A stretch of 11,574 nt of DNA from Candidatus Competibacteraceae bacterium (GTDB lineage Bacteria; Pseudomonadota; Gammaproteobacteria; Competibacterales; Competibacteraceae): positions 1 to 11,574 of the forward strand of contig JAAUQA010000056.1 of assembly GCA_012032855.1 (NCBI GenBank). Direction: 5' to 3'. This document shows, piece after piece, positions 1-11,457 of this stretch (its first letter is position 1; every line of letters starts with the position of its first letter). Both the position numbers and the translations under genes were made by a program. The notes beneath the pieces are model-generated. The model was given only the letters and a program-made list of their open reading frames with translations, did not search any database and was not told the DNA's origin.

Positions 1-378
1 CGTTCTTTCCGGCCTTTCCCCAAGGATGAATTAAGCGCAATGTTGCAAAAACGCCAAACGGGTCATCGTGTTTGAAAAAGCATTGGCGGTCGGTTTGGGT
101 GGCATTCTTTCCAGTAATGTGCGCTGGGCTTTGCGCGGCAATCCGATTCCGGTCTATTCGGTCATCGGCGGCTTAGGTGGACGGCCCATCGTGCGGCCTT
201 CGCTACGCAAGCTGTTCGAGGCGGGTGTTAATGATCAGCTGGAAGAAACTCATTACCTTGATCTGAACCTTGATGTCGTCAAACGTCAGATTGATCGGGA
301 ACGCGCCCAAACCGGTTCCGGGCGGCCGCAGAAAACATTTTGCGCGACATCGGCGTTCGTGCCGCAAAAACCGCCTAG
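1..378 (+). CDS. porA: 2-oxoacid (pyruvate):ferredoxin oxidoreductase alpha subunit, C-terminal part, frameshifted
   Basis: This is the 3' end of a PorA-like alpha subunit, about 125 residues after correction; the 5' part lies outside the window. The alpha subunit works with the TPP-binding beta subunit to oxidise a 2-oxoacid with CoA in the cytoplasm. Visible marks are RSFRPFPKDEL, then KRVIVFEKALAVGLGG and NPIPVYSVIGGLGGRP, which match the end of the PorA C-terminal domain. The reading frame changes twice. An extra A in the A-run at 47-51 moves it from frame 1 to frame 2. A missing C near 322-325 (gggcggcc, expected gggccggcc) returns it to frame 1, giving AENILRDIGVRAAKTA and a TAG at 376-378. 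With both fixed the length is an exact multiple of three. The porB ribosome site overlaps the stop, so the two are one operon. The family is clear; pyruvate as substrate is inferred and another 2-oxoacid is possible. Confidence 0.8.
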
Positions 379-381
379 GAG
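377..381 (+). promoter_or_regulatory. Ribosome binding site that sets the porB start
   Basis: AGGAG lies nine bases before the ATG at 391 and overlaps the porA stop codon. It fixes the porB start at 391. The longer open frame that begins at 270 is in a different phase and runs inside porA, so it is not the start. Confidence 0.7.
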
Positions 382-390
382 CAGCTCACT

Positions 391-1391
391 ATGTCAGAAG
401 TTCGCGAAAGTCTTCAGAGAGTCAAGTTTTACCAGACCCGGCACGTTCACCGTCGGCCAACCGTTTGTTGGACGAGTCACTGCGCACCGTCCAAGCCACC
501 GGTGAACGCGCTAACGCCATCACCTCCGGCCACCGTGCCTGTCAGGGTTGCGGAGAAGCACTCGGCGCCCGCTATGCGGTAGACGCTGCCATGCGGGCCG
601 CCAATAATAAGCTGATCGCTGCTAATGCGACCGGTTGTTTGGAAGTCTTCACCACGCCTTATCCCGAAACCGCTTGGCAGTTGCCTTGGGTGCACTCTCT
701 ATTCGGCAATGCGGCAGCAGTAGCCTCCGGCGTCGCCGCCGCGTTGAGAGCTCAAGGACGCACTGATATTCGGGTGTTGGCCCAGGGCGGCGACGGCGGT
801 ACCACGGACATCGGCTTTGGCTGCTTGTCAGGTATGTTTGAACGCAACGACGATGTGTTGTACATCTGCTATAACAATCAGGCGTATATGAACACCGGTG
901 TACAGCGTTCCAGCCAAACCCCTGGGGCTGCCCGTACCGCAACCACCATGCCGGTCGGCGAGAAACCAGGTAATCCCTTCGGCACCGGCAAGTTCGTGCC
1001 GGGCATTGCCATGGCGCACAACATTCCCTACGTTGCCACTGCATCCATTCATGACCTTCACGACCTGGAGTACAAGGTCACCAAGTCGATGGAGTATCAC
1101 GGCGCACGTTATATTGAAGTGTTCGTCACTTGCCCATTAGGCTGGGGTTCGAAGCCCGGCGACACACTGAAGATCGCACGCCTGGCAGTGGAAACCGGGG
1201 TTTACCCGCTGTTTGAAGCCGAATACGGCGAAGTAACGGGCGTGACCAAAATCCGCCATCGGCGACCTATAGAGGATTACCTGAAACTGCAACGGCGCTT
1301 TGCGCACGTGCTGAAACCCGGTAATGAATGGCAGCTGGAGCAGATCCAAGCTGCTGCTGACAAGAATATCCGCAAATACGGCCTGATTTAA
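391..1391 (+). CDS. porB: 2-oxoacid (pyruvate):ferredoxin oxidoreductase beta subunit, two frameshifts
   Basis: This subunit binds thiamine pyrophosphate and an Fe-S cluster and performs the decarboxylation step. The corrected protein is 332 residues, typical for the family. It starts MSEVRESLQRVKFYQT, then G-TFTVGNRLLDES. Cysteines at 50 and 53 (CQGCGEALGARY) and 247 (TCPLGWG) are candidate cluster ligands. The TPP motif begins GDGG at 133-136 and ends with NN at 161-162, followed by QAYMNTGVQRS. Two extra C bases, one in the run 437-439 and one at 457-458, shift the frame 1 to 2 to 0. Removing both gives 999 nt, exactly divisible by three. From about 459 to the TAA the frame is uninterrupted and well conserved, so this is probably a working gene with local errors. 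It sits 12 bp before the next gene in the same operon. Close relatives act on pyruvate, but 2-oxoglutarate or another 2-oxoacid cannot be excluded. Confidence 0.9.
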
Positions 1392-1392
1392 T

Positions 1393-1399
1393 AAGGAGG
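1393..1399 (+). promoter_or_regulatory. Strong ribosome binding site for the GltD-like gene
   Basis: AAGGAGG is a near-perfect Shine-Dalgarno sequence four bases before the ATG at 1404 and immediately after the porB stop. It supports cotranscription and efficient translation of the third subunit. Confidence 0.75.
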
Positions 1400-1403
1400 C
1401 ACC

Positions 1404-3034
1404 ATGCAGCAGCAGAAACCCTTTGCTGTCACTCTCGATCCATCGACCAGCCTAATTAACCACACGGGCTCTTGGCGCACTGAACGGCCGGTCTATGTCC
1501 GCCGCCAACCCCCCTGTAACAACGCATGCCCCGCCGGGGAAAATATCCAAGCTTGGTTGGCGTTGACCGAAGAAGGCAAGTACGAGGACGCTTGGCGACA
1601 GATCATGGACGATAATCCGTTTCCCGCCGTGATGGGACGCGCCTGTTACCATCCTTGCGAGAGCTCCTGCAACCGTCAGCATCTCGACGAATCGGTAGGC
1701 ATTAACTCCGTAGAGCGATTTCTCGGCGATCAGGCTCTAACCTACGAATGGAAGATGGATCCGGGCAAACCGACCGGTAAAAAGGTTATGGTGATCGGTG
1801 CCGGCCCCGGTGGATTGGCCTGCGCCTATCACCTGCGCCGCTTGGGTCATGAGGTCAAAGTATTGGAAGCCTCAGCCCGACCGGGTGGCATGATCCGCTA
1901 TGGCATTCCTAAATACCGCATGCCGAGGGAAAAGCTCACCGCTGAGATCGCCCGCTTGGAAGAAATGGGGGTGGAGATTCAATGTAACACCCGGGTTGAC
2001 GATATCCCAGCGGCCAAAAAGGAAGGCAATTTCGATGCAGTATTTTAGCGGTCGGTGCCCAACTGCCACGGCGAGTGGATATTCCAACCGAAGCGAACAC
2101 CCCACCGGTGCTGGATGCGCTGGAAGTGTTACGCGATGCCGAGCTGGACAATCCCACCAAGTTGCATGGCCGAGTGGTCGTCTATGGCGGCGGCAATACC
2201 GCCATGGACGTAGCCCGCACCGCGGTCCGCTACGGAGCGCGTAAGGTCACGGTCGTCGTATTCGAATCCCGTGAACATATGCCGGCGCATAAATTCGAGG
2301 TGCATGAAGCACTGGAAGAAGGAGTCGAACTGATCAACCTGCGCTCCATTAGCAGGTAGCGGCAGGTAGAGGTGACACTGGAAATCATGGAACCGACTAA
2401 CGAGCGTTGGCCTCGGCCCACTGGTGAATTTGAGACCCTGGAAGCCGATGTCGTCGTGCAAGCGGTCGGCCAAAGCGTCGAGGAGAATTTCCTGACCAAG
2501 CTCCCCGGCCTAGAAGTCAAAGACGGCGTCATTCAAGTGGACGAGGCCATGCGCACAGGCGCTGAAGGCGTCTTCGCCGGCGGTGACATGGTGCCTTCTA
2601 TTCGGACCATCACCACCTCTATCGGGCACGGCAAGAAAGCCGCGCGCAATATTGATGCCTATCTGAAAGGTACTAAATATGTGCCTGCCAGAAAGGATGA
2701 GTTGGCCTCAATCGATCTCATGGAAACGTGGTACTACTCCGATGCGCCTCGGTCACACCGTCCCCGTCTGGACGCCGTTCGGCGTGCCAGCGGCTTTGCG
2801 GAGATCGTTGGTAACCTGGACGAGGAAAGCGCTGCTTACGAGGCCCGTCGGTGCATGTCCTGCGGTAATTGCTTTGAGTGCGACAACTGCTATGGCGTCT
2901 GTCCGGACAATGCGATTACCAAGCTGGGAGCCGGCAAGGGTTTCGAGTTTAAATACGATTACTGCAAGGGCTGTTCGCTGTGTGAAACGGAATGCCCCTG
3001 CGGCGCCATTAAGATGGTCCCCGAAGAAATGTAA
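1404..3034 (+). CDS. GltD-like FAD/NAD(P) oxidoreductase fused to a PorD-type 2[4Fe-4S] ferredoxin, frameshift plus in-frame stop
   Basis: The corrected product is 543 residues. The N-terminal part has the GltD-type cluster cysteines (38, 42, then 81, 85, 89 in CYHPCESSCNR). An FAD motif IGAGPGG lies at 131-137, a second nucleotide motif GGGNTAMD at 262-269, and AGGD near 391-394. The C-terminus is a two-cluster ferredoxin: C490-x2-C493-x2-C496-x3-C500-P and C521-x2-C524-x2-C527-x3-C531-P. The family passes electrons between Fe-S clusters, FAD and NAD(P)H. Its place after porAB resembles the PadH and PadE subunits of phenylglyoxylate:NAD+ oxidoreductase, here joined in one chain, so I infer it links the 2-oxoacid enzyme to NAD(P)+. 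A T is missing from the run at 2043-2046; adding it joins VF to LAVGAQLP. A TAG at 2357-2359 (codon 319) interrupts the corrected frame, and reading continues in phase beyond it. Corrected length is exactly 544 codons with stop. Domain calls are firm; the acceptor is inferred. Confidence 0.85.
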
Positions 3035-3111
3035 CCGCTCTTACGTCGGGCCATCGCTGAGAGTGGGGCCGAAACCGCCACCCACCAGTCTGACAGCGAA
3101 GGAGTCACACC

Positions 3112-3537
3112 ATGCCTGTTCGAGCATCTTCCGCCCAGTGGCAAGGTAATTTACAACGGGGCCAGGGCGTTATGCGCCTGGGCAGCGGCGCTTATGAAGG
3201 ACCTTACTCGTTTCCGTCCCGTTTCGAAAGCGGCCAAGGCACCAACCCGGAGGAACTGATTGCCGCTGCTCATGCGGGTTGTTTCTCTATGGCGTTTTCT
3301 TTGTTCCTGGGTAACGCTGGCTTTACCCCAACCCGTATTGACACCACGGCCAAGGTTCATTTGGAACAAGTAGACGGCGGATTCGCCATCACGCGTATCG
3401 AATTAGACTGTGAGGCTGAGATACCCGATATTGATGAGGCAACCTTTCAGGCGCAAGCGCAGGCTGCCAAAGAGGGCTGCCCGGTATCTAGGGCGCTCGC
3501 TGGAACGACAATCAGCTTGGCTGCAAAATTGGCTTAG
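3112..3537 (+). CDS. osmC: OsmC-family thiol peroxidase
   Basis: This intact 141-residue protein matches the OsmC length. OsmC enzymes are cytoplasmic homodimers that reduce organic hydroperoxides with a redox cysteine pair. The two cysteines are visible at 57 (HAGCFSMAFS) and 123 (EGCPVSRAL), with the active-site Arg37 (SRFES) and Glu47/48 (NPEEL) at the usual distances. The start is supported by AAGGAG at 3099-3104. The gene follows the Por operon by 77 bp with no clear terminator or promoter between, so it may be read through from it. That would make sense as protection for oxygen-sensitive Fe-S enzymes, though this is inference. No frame problems are seen, unlike its neighbours. The OsmC subfamily is the best fit; the Ohr branch is less likely given the NPEEL/AGCFSM pattern. 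Confidence 0.92.
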   Translation: MPVRASSAQWQGNLQRGQGVMRLGSGAYEGPYSFPSRFESGQGTNPEELIAAAHAGCFSMAFSLFLGNAGFTPTRIDTTAKVHLEQVDGGFAITRIELDCEAEIPDIDEATFQAQAQAAKEGCPVSRALAGTTISLAAKLA

Positions 3538-3550
3538 TTCTATTCTGACC

Positions 3551-3592
3551 GGCAGATTCCGTACCGTGTGCGGGGTTGAAACGAATACTGCC
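3551..3592. terminator. Possible hairpin between converging genes
   Basis: GGCAGATTC at 3551-3559 pairs with GAATACTGCC at 3583-3592, nine base pairs with one bulged base and a 23-nt loop. It lies in the 85-bp gap between the ends of osmC and the minus-strand gene, where a two-way terminator would be expected. There is no T-run on either side, so a classic intrinsic terminator is not shown. Confidence 0.3.
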
Positions 3593-3622
3593 AGGGAGGG
3601 CTTTGCTTGTGGCTATTCCGAC

Positions 3623-4015
3623 TTAACAGCTTGCCACAAGCTGCGCAGCCTGCTCCCGGGTATAAAAAATCCCTGCAAGCAAAAAACCGGCAACAACGGT
3701 TTGTTTGACAGCGACAGTACGACCCGCCGCATTTCTTTGCAGAACCAACTCATCGGGAAGACCGTCCAATAAATGCATTGGAGCCAGCTGCCCGTTTGCA
3801 TAACAAGACGGGTAGGCGCAACCCGTTGCTTGATCAAGAAAGGCCGACTGGAAACCCGCCGCCCGGTTGTTGATACTGACACCGCCGGTATCGCAGTACG
3901 CGGCGTTTTGCTGTTGCAAGGTCTCAGGCGTTACTTCAGGGCTGTGACAACCGAATCCCATAGGCGGAGATTCCGGTTCTTTCCCGAACGCCATCAGCGG
4001 CTGAGGGTCGATCAT
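3623..4015 (-). CDS. Conserved-looking hypothetical protein, 130 residues
   Basis: I do not recognise this protein. It reads as real because the frame is open throughout, its composition is ordinary, and a good minus-strand promoter (TTGACA at 4154-4159, TATAAA at 4130-4135) points at it. It has no signal peptide or membrane segment and is probably cytoplasmic. Cysteines sit at 23 (GFGCHSPE), 41, 66 and 71 (TGCAYPSCYANG) and at the last residue; the C-x4-C pair and C23-H24 could bind a metal, but this is only a possibility. The second half has a readable core (APMHLLDGLPDELVL, then VVAGFLLAGIFYTREQAA). The ATG at 4013-4015 is chosen as the first in-frame start; its ribosome site is weak (GAGAAAG about 9 bases upstream). 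It is divergent from the D-lactate dehydrogenase gene and shares its control region, so a link to lactate use is a reasonable guess but unproven. Confidence 0.65.
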   Translation of the reverse strand: MIDPQPLMAFGKEPESPPMGFGCHSPEVTPETLQQQNAAYCDTGGVSINNRAAGFQSAFLDQATGCAYPSCYANGQLAPMHLLDGLPDELVLQRNAAGRTVAVKQTVVAGFLLAGIFYTREQAAQLVASC

Positions 4016-4106
4016 GATGTGTTCTTTCTCATCAATGCTTGGATCCCGCGATAGGGAATGCTTGCTCGCAAAGGACAGAATGGTGATTAGGCTGTTATTG
4101 GCAACC

Positions 4107-4117
4107 TGGTCTGACCA
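4107..4117. promoter_or_regulatory. Candidate GntR/FadR-family operator TGGT-CTG-ACCA
   Basis: TGGTCTGACCA is a perfect 4-bp inverted repeat with a 3-bp centre, the form TGGT-N3-ACCA known for FadR, PdhR and LldR regulators. LldR and PdhR control lactate and pyruvate genes, which fits the neighbouring dehydrogenase. It lies just downstream of the predicted minus-strand start site (about 4123), a good place for repression of the 130-residue gene. A matching half site is at 4224-4233. Confidence 0.55.
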
Positions 4118-4129
4118 ACAGACCGGCTA

Positions 4130-4159
4130 TTTATAGTCAGAACCCTAAGCTCCTGTCAA
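4130..4159 (-). promoter_or_regulatory. Sigma70-type promoter for the minus-strand hypothetical gene
   Basis: On the minus strand a perfect -35 TTGACA (4154-4159) is followed after 18 bp by TATAAA (4130-4135), five of six matches to the -10 consensus. Transcription would start near 4123, giving a leader of roughly 100 nt before the ATG at 4015. The -35 is one arm of the palindrome at 4154-4187. Confidence 0.6.
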
Positions 4160-4187
4160 GAGCAAGTAATGATTACTTAACTTGACA
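4154..4187. promoter_or_regulatory. Nested palindrome between two divergent -35 boxes
   Basis: The outer arms TGTCAAG (4154-4160) and CTTGACA (4181-4187) enclose a second perfect inverted repeat, AAGTAAT-G-ATTACTT (4164-4178). The two share almost the same centre. The outer arms are themselves the TTGACA boxes of the two divergent promoters, so a protein bound at the inner repeat would touch both. I do not know the regulator. Confidence 0.5.
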
Positions 4188-4210
4188 AAACAGGTAACTT
4201 TTCCTAGACA
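4182..4210 (+). promoter_or_regulatory. Putative promoter for the D-lactate dehydrogenase gene
   Basis: A perfect TTGACA (4182-4187) is followed after 17 bp by TAGACA (4205-4210), only three matches to the -10 consensus. The weak -10 would suit a promoter that needs an activator. The start site would be near 4217, leaving a leader of about 135 nt before the ATG at 4352. Confidence 0.4.
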
Positions 4211-4223
4211 AACTGAGGGTTTC

Positions 4224-4233
4224 AATTGGTCTG
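4224..4233. promoter_or_regulatory. Second TGGTCTG half operator
   Basis: AATTGGTCTG repeats the left half of the 4107-4117 site and carries the AATTGGT half typical of PdhR/LldR operators. The right half is replaced by a T-run (to 4241). It lies about 10 bp downstream of the predicted plus-strand start, the mirror of the first site relative to its promoter. Confidence 0.4.
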
Positions 4234-4351
4234 TTTTTTTTACCGCGGCTTCGAGAAGCGCTGTGACCGTCCCTGATCGATCCCTTCACCGGAACAACGC
4301 CGCTGTCAAATAGAACAATACCGCACTACACGCCAAGCGAGGATAATTCAC

Positions 4352-7190
4352 ATGCTACCCCAGGCTTCCTATGAAAACTTGTATAACGATTTGCGCGCCT
4401 TCATTCCGGAGGAGCGGCTAATCCGCGATCCCTTGCGGACCTTGGCCTATGGAACCGACGCCAGTATGTATCGGCTAGTTCCCCAGTTGGTGGTACAGGT
4501 GGGGAATGAGGAGGAAATGAGCCGCATTTTAAAGCTGGCGCATAACCACGGTACGCCGATCACTTTCCGTGGCGCCGGAACCAGCCTGTCGGGGCAAGCC
4601 ATCACCGATTCAGTCCTGTTGATGATCGGCGATGACTGGCGGGGTTGGCGTATCAGCGAGGATGCCGCATCGATCACTTTGCAGCCGGCTGTTATCGGTG
4701 GTCATGCGAATCGTTATCTCGCACCCCATAAAAAAAGATCGGTCCTGATCCTGCGTCTATCAACGCGTGTCAGATCGGCGGTATCGCCGCTAACAACGCC
4801 AGCGGCATGTGTTGCGGTACGGCCCAAAACAGCTATAAAACATTGAAAAGCATGCGCCTGATGCTGGCGGACGGGACCGTGCTGGATACCGGCGATGACG
4901 CCAGCCGCCAATGCTTTGTGCAAAGTCACGGGCAATTGCTCAACAGATTAGAAGAGCTAGCCAAACGGACCCGTGAAGACGAAGCACTGGCTGAACGCAT
5001 TCGACGCAAGTTCAAAATCAAAAATACCTGCGGGTACAGCCTGAACGCCCTGGTTGACTACGAAGACCCCTTCGAGATCCTACAGCATTTGATGATCGGC
5101 TCCGAAGGCACACTGGGCTTCATGGCTGAAATCACCTATCACACGGTTCCCGAGCATACCCATAAAGCCACTGCCTTGATGCTTTTCCAGACATCAGAAC
5201 GGCTTGCGAGGCGGTAGCCATCCTAAAAAAACAGCCGGTCGCAGCAGTGGAACTGATGGATCGGATCGCACTACGCTCGGTTGAGAACAAAGCGGGCGTG
5301 CCGGCCTCCTTGAAAACCTTACCGCCTGAAGCCGCCGCGTTACTAGTGGAAACCCGCGCCATGGACGACGCCGAACTGAATGCGCAAATCGCAACCATCC
5401 AACGGTCTTTGACCGAGAAGCCGACCTTGGAGCCGATCACCTTCACCGACAAACCGGAAGAGTTTTCCAAACTGTGGGCGATTCGAGCCGGGTTATTCCC
5501 GTCCGCCGCATCGGTGCGTGATGTTGGCACCACGGTGATTATCGAAGACGTTGCCTTTGAGGTACCCAAACTGGCCGATGCAACCCTGGATTTACAGGGA
5601 ATGTTCGCCAAGCATGGCTACGACGGTTCCATCATTTTCGGCCACGCACTGGAAGGCAATCTGCATTTCGTGATCGCTCCTAATTTCGGTAATGCAGCGG
5701 AAGTTCAGCGGTATAGTGACTTTATCGATGACGTCTGTGAGCTGGTGGTCAAAAAATATGACGGGTCGTTAAAAGCCGAGCATGGCACTGGCCGCAATAT
5801 GGCTCCGTTTGTGGAAATGGAGTGGGGTGAACAAGCCTATCAATTGATGCGCGACATCAAGGCCCTATTTGATCCATCCAACCTGCTTAATCCGGGCGTG
5901 CTGCTCAACGATGATCCACAGGTGCATACCAAAAACTTCAAGGCTATGGCGGCTGTCGATCCGTTGGTCGATCTGTGTATGGAATGCGGGTTCTGCGAAC
6001 CGAATTGCCCTTCCCATGCTTTGACCCTATCGCCGCGCCAGCGCATCGCCGGTCTGCGGGAATTGGCGCGTTTGGAAACAGTCGCTGGAGAGGCGCAAAA
6101 CCAACAAGCCATTCGCGAGCTTTACGAATACCAAGGTATTGATACCTGCGCGGTAGACAGCTTGTGTTCGCTCGCTTGTCCGGTCGGCATCGACACTGGC
6201 AAGATGATGAAAAAGCTACGTGGCAAACGTTGGGGACAGACCGGCAGCACAGTATCGTCATGGGTCGCCGGCCATTTCGGCGGAGTAACTACGGCAACCC
6301 GCTTCTCATTGGCCACGGCCAATGCGGCGCACTCGGTGTTGGGCACCAAGGCAATGCAAGGACTCACGGCAGGCACCCGCAAACTGTCCGGCAACCGAAT
6401 CCCGTTGTGGAATCCGTACATGCCGACCGCAGCCAAGCCACCTAAAGGCAATGGCCACCTCAGCCACTCAGGTGCAAGACGGGTGGTCTATTTCCCCAGC
6501 TGCGCCAGTCGCACCATGGGGCCAGCTAAAGGCGATTCGGAACAGGATTCATTATCGACCAAAACCGAGGCTCTGCTAAGAAAGGCCGGTTTTGATGTTG
6601 TTTACCCGCCCAACGGTGCGGCGCTGTGCTGTGGTCAACCGTTCGAGAGCAAAGGTTTGCCGGAGCAGGCCTATGGCAAACACAAAGAACTCGAACAGGC
6701 GTTGCTCGAAGCCAGTCGCGATGGCCAAGACCCCATCGTCTTTGACACCAGCCCGTGCGCCTTCCGCACCAAACGTGATCAACAGGGCAAACTCAAGATC
6801 TATGATATCGCCGAGTTCCTGCACGATTATGTGCTGGATCATTTGACCATTCACCCGGTGCCGGAAACCGTGGCCATCCACTCCACCTGCAGCACCATCA
6901 AAATGGGCTTACAAAATAAGCTTAAGGCTATCGCCGAGCGATGCGCGGAACAGGTGGTCGTGCCGGATACGGTCACCTGCTGTGGCTGGTCGGGAGATCG
7001 AGGGTTTACCTATCCCGAATTAAACGCTAGCGCCTTGCGTGATCTGAAAGGAGCACTACCGGCAGCTTGCAAATCCGGTTACTCGACCAGTCGCACCTGC
7101 GAAATCGGTTTGTCCTTACACAGCGGTCGTTACTACCGTTCTATCGTGTATCTGCTGGATCGGTGCAGCGAACCCAAGTCGCCGGCTTGA
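4352..7190 (+). CDS. dld: D-lactate dehydrogenase Dld-II type, FAD-linked with Fe-S clusters, two frameshifts
   Basis: This large flavo-iron-sulfur enzyme probably oxidises D-lactate to pyruvate and passes electrons to the quinone pool at the inner membrane. The corrected protein is 946 residues, usual for Dld-II. The FAD-binding domain carries FRGAGTSLSGQ at 72-82 and INACQIGG with ASGMCCGT near 140-157. The FAD-oxidase C-terminal domain has GHALEGNLHF at 431-440 and EHGTGRN near 477. Two Fe-S motifs follow (Cys 543, 546, 549, 553; Cys 600, 606, 610), then two CCG-domain units (Cys 718, 760-761; Cys 847, 877-878, 917). One A is missing from the run 4730-4736 and one T from 5183-5186; adding both gives exactly 947 codons. 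The start has GAGGA eight bases upstream. It is divergent from the 130-residue gene and convergent with the sensor kinase. A related 2-hydroxyacid, such as D-2-hydroxyglutarate (YdiJ-like), is possible, but the length and N-terminus favour Dld-II. Confidence 0.88.
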
Positions 7191-7290
7191 TTGACTCGGC
7201 CATGGCGATGATCACGCCAAAGGATAACAACATTCGGATCGGCGTCTTGCACACCCGTGAGGCGTCGATCAGTTTTTACCTCAAGCTGCA
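7191..7290. other. Convergent gap between dld and the sensor kinase
   Basis: This 100-bp gap separates the stops of two converging genes. It holds a near-perfect short palindrome, TGGCG-A-TGATCA-CGCCA at 7203-7219, with no T-run after it on either strand. It may help end transcription, but nothing firm can be claimed. No gene is seen here. Confidence 0.4.
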
Positions 7291-11140
<3,850 letters not shown>

Positions 11141-11457
11141 ACCAGCAAGTTCTTTGAATGGGCGAATACACTCTGCGAAGCTTTCCGGCTCAGGGGGAAA
11201 TCAAGTGGTCGTATACTAGCAGAACCACTAGGCGAACTAGCAGTTTTCGACTGAAAAAGCCGGTGCTGGGGGTTGGAATATTCCCGTTCGGCTTGCAATA
11301 TAGTAAGCGTTAAAGTCCGCCCGTCCCTGATACGGGTCAAATGCATTAGAATAATAAAAAGCTTTTTATCGTCCCGCCGATAAACGCGATGTGCGTGCCG
11401 GCGGTTTTCAGCGACATTCGCTCAATAAGCAATCCTTATAAGCAGGAGCCTAAAACA
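11141..11457. other. Divergent intergenic region between the sensor kinase and mdh
   Basis: This 317-bp gap must hold promoters for two divergent genes. I see no convincing -35/-10 pair. TATAGT (11299-11304) could be a -10 for mdh, but its best -35 (TTGGAA, 11273-11278) is 20 bp away, too far. Other items are three ACTAG copies (11215, 11227, 11236) and a perfect 16-bp palindrome ATAAAAAGCTTTTTAT at 11354-11369. No credible gene is present; the open frame at 11128-11346 on the minus strand has no recognisable protein character. Confidence 0.5.

Noticed and set aside
47..51. Programmed ribosomal frameshifting in porA, dld or the kinase
   Set aside because: The sites are scattered over unrelated genes, differ in direction, and lack a common slippery-site-plus-structure design. 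Homopolymer error is simpler.
270..459. Long open frame upstream of and in phase with most of porB, suggesting a 373-residue protein
   Set aside because: The first ~60 codons overlap the porA end and have no family similarity. The true start is the ATG at 391 with AGGAG before it, joined to this frame by two inferred base insertions.
2357..2359. TAG as a recoded codon (pyrrolysine)
   Set aside because: No supporting element is visible, the family has no such residue here, and the window has many other sequence faults.
4233..4259. T-run and the GCTTC-GA-GAAGC hairpin as an intrinsic terminator
   Set aside because: On the plus strand the T-run comes before the hairpin, and on the minus strand the hairpin is followed by A, so neither orientation fits.
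4807..5217. Apparent separate gene starting at ATG 4807
   Set aside because: This ATG is residue 153 inside the FAD domain (ASGMCCGT). There is no ribosome site, and the reading joins the upstream fragment once one A is restored.
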